Below are positions 61,886 through 64,000 of a DNA stretch of 64,000 nt, piece after piece. The notes beneath the pieces are model-generated. The model did no database searches. It saw nothing but the letters and a program-made list of their open reading frames with translations, and had not been told where the DNA came from. Position numbers and translations under genes: made by a program. The stretch is from the NCBI GenBank assembly GCA_023333565.1, contig JAJKFH010004158.1:1674001-1738000 (forward strand), in the 5' to 3' direction. Position 1 is the first letter of the stretch. Every line of letters begins with the position of its first letter. The DNA is from Puffinus mauretanicus (taxonomy: Eukaryota > Chordata > Aves > Procellariiformes > Procellariidae).

Positions 61886-64000
61886 CACTCAGAATGTAGG
61901 TCTAGCATGGAGGCATAAAAGCCAAGGACGTTTGAACTTCTCCTGCCTTCCAACATGGACCGACTCCACCAAGAGTGGTGAGAGAAAGATTTCATCTCTG
62001 ATTCTCCTTTCTCAACTTTATGAGCACCTCTGTAAGATTAAAAGCACCCAAATAGCCATTACTCTACAAGAGCTTAGTGGTGAACAACTCCAAGCCTGCT
62101 TTCATCCTGCTGACTGCTAAAAGGGAGGAATAAAAAAATATGACCCATGCAATGAGTTCTCCAAGCACTGATAAACAAGGGCAAAAGGATAAAGGAACTG
62201 CTTACCAGTACCGCCCACACCAGCTCCTCTGACCAAGTATTATACTGCCACACAACTGACCGCTGTGGCAAGCCATCACTTATTACAATAATAAGTTACA
62301 TTTTACTTTGTTTTCTTTCTTCTTCTGGTATTTCAAATTGAAAGTACATGGAAATGCCAACACTGGAAACATTCTGCTCTTACTGATGTATCAGTGAGCT
62401 CACTACTCTATTTCTTGGAAATGTTATTCACCTCTATGCTTTGGACTATTAATTTAGCCTGGCATTTTCTGTCTTCAAAACTTGTAAACTTGGTATCCTG
62501 GAGGCACAATGGTATTAAAGTGCAATGCTGCATCATTCAATGCTTCCTTTTGCAACTTACTAAAGCACTTTGTATTTTTCTGCTCTAAGTTATCACTTCA
62601 TTATTCACTTGCGACAGTGCTTACAGCCTCCATTCAGGCCTGGAGACCTATTACGCTACACGTTGTATGCAAGCAACACCACCACAATGGAATCTCAACC
62701 TCAAAGAGCTTGGATTGAGATTTAAAAAATAAAAAAAAAAAATAAAATGCATCAGTGACATAGCTCTGCTACCATTGAAAAATAATGCTTAAAAAAAGTC
62801 ATCTTTTATGGAGACTATCATTCAGTCAATTCAAAGAGCTTTTAAGTAGTGCAGTCTTAAGGCAGACAGCAAGATAAGAATCATAACAAAAAGGCCAAAC
62901 AAGCCTGAACAACACTGTGAACAGACAAATGAGGCACAACTGAGTACTACCACATTTGTTTGCAAGGAAGACTGGCAAAACACACAGAAGAGCTGAAAGC
63001 AACCAACTCAGCCAATTAAACCTGCTAAAGCTGCTAAGTCTTGTCTATCGCTATACTTTCAGGATATAAGCACAAAGAAAAACCACATTGTTTCAATTTT
63101 TTAGTTTATGTTTGTCTAAGGAACATCTAAACTGTCTGCATATATATTTTCAGTATGAGTGCATTTCAAGATTTTAAAATGATGACTCAGAAGAATGTAA
63201 GCACAAAACAAGTATGGCAAAATAATTTCCTACCATTACTTGCATTCTGTGCACTTTGACATACCGATGACTGGGTTTTCAGAAGTCGTGCCTATCTCTA
63301 TCACATATTATTTTATAAAGCTTTTCAAACATGACTGGTACATTTATGTATTTGTTTGGCAGGCAAAGATAGCATAGTCTGCATCGTTATCAATACTACT
63401 GTCTTCCGCACTTCACTTTCTGTAAAGTTTTCAGATGCTGCGACACAACACAGCCGGAGTTTTCACCTAATCAATAATTCTTTCATTCTTCCTTGTCTTC
63501 TTTGAAGACGTTTTCCACCATTTTGGAACAATAAGGCATTGATTATTAATATACAGATGGAGTAGATATAAGTAGAGACAAAAGAACAACTGCTGAATTC
63601 AAAACATGGGTCCCAATTTACATTTAATGTAACCTGGATTGGTTAAACAGATGTCTCCCCAGCAAAAGAATTCCACAGCAAAGCAAGGTGTCAAAAAGAA
63701 TAGTATGCTGAAGCACTAGGGCTGGGTTACCTATTGATTAACAGGTCATAACATGCATGTTAAAATCACAAGGGAGTACACAGTGACCAGCTCCAGACAG
63801 TAAAATGATGATTAAATTGTTGGGGTCATAAAGACCAACAGCAGAGCTTCAACTCTAGGCCTCCTGTTTTTGTGGAGAGCTGGCATTACGAAAGGACAGA
63901 GCGGGGAGCTGTGACTGAACCTAAGAGCTGACAACCAAAGCCGGAGGACCGAAGGAGAGATTTTTGTGCCAAGGAGATAACGACAAGGGGTCAGTAGCAG

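Larger units (their letters stand above)
48572..64000 (-). other. ISM1: ISM1 intron 1 (3' portion, runs off the window)
   Basis: The 15429 bases upstream of exon 2 contain nothing that reads like the expected exon 1, which should be a signal peptide rich in Leu in a GC-rich setting. I therefore take all of it as part of intron 1. It is AT-rich and contains MIR-like remnants (about 50766-50896 and 53679-53760), a CR1-like fragment (about 51030-51290), a (T)20(G)10 tract (51763-51792) and old amniote repeat motifs near 61850. No open frame here has recognisable protein features. A separate nested gene is not excluded but is not seen. Confidence 0.75.

Overview
The window is vertebrate nuclear DNA. 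It is probably from a bird, and at least from a sauropsid. The evidence is split coding exons with GT-AG introns, no bacterial gene structure, few young transposons, one decayed CR1-like LINE fragment, several very old MIR-type SINE remnants, and short mononucleotide and pentanucleotide repeats. The species cannot be named from the sequence.

Only one protein-coding gene is securely supported: ISM1 (isthmin-1, a secreted TSP1-plus-AMOP domain protein), on the minus strand. Five consecutive coding exons are present: 48335-48571 (exon 2), 39943-40210 (exon 3), 36753-36896 (exon 4, thrombospondin type-1 repeat), 33868-33957 (exon 5) and 31673-32190 (exon 6, AMOP domain and stop). All boundaries obey GT-AG, phases run 0/1/1/1, and the spliced exons give 418 uninterrupted codons plus a stop. 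From memory, human isthmin-1 has 464 residues with about 46 in exon 1, so the lengths fit exactly. Exon 1 (signal peptide), the promoter and any CpG island are not here. They must lie beyond position 64000, so intron 1 is at least 15.4 kb.

Layout: about 1-30290 is intergenic DNA downstream of ISM1, with no exon I can identify. It holds GC-rich patches, a degenerate minisatellite (8032-8266), a perfectly spaced 31-bp duplication (8985-9046), C homopolymers, a MIR-like SINE (about 20990-21125) and one unexplained 187-codon open frame (17347-17910, minus). About 30290-31672 is the predicted ISM1 3' UTR. The stretch 31673-48571 is the ISM1 body with introns 5 to 2. The stretch 48572-64000 is part of intron 1, containing a (T)20(G)10 tract, two MIR-type remnants and a CR1-like fragment.

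I found no convincing new biological system. The most checkable unusual point is an Asn in the AMOP domain where mammalian isthmin-1 has, to my recollection, the Asp of an RKD integrin-binding motif.
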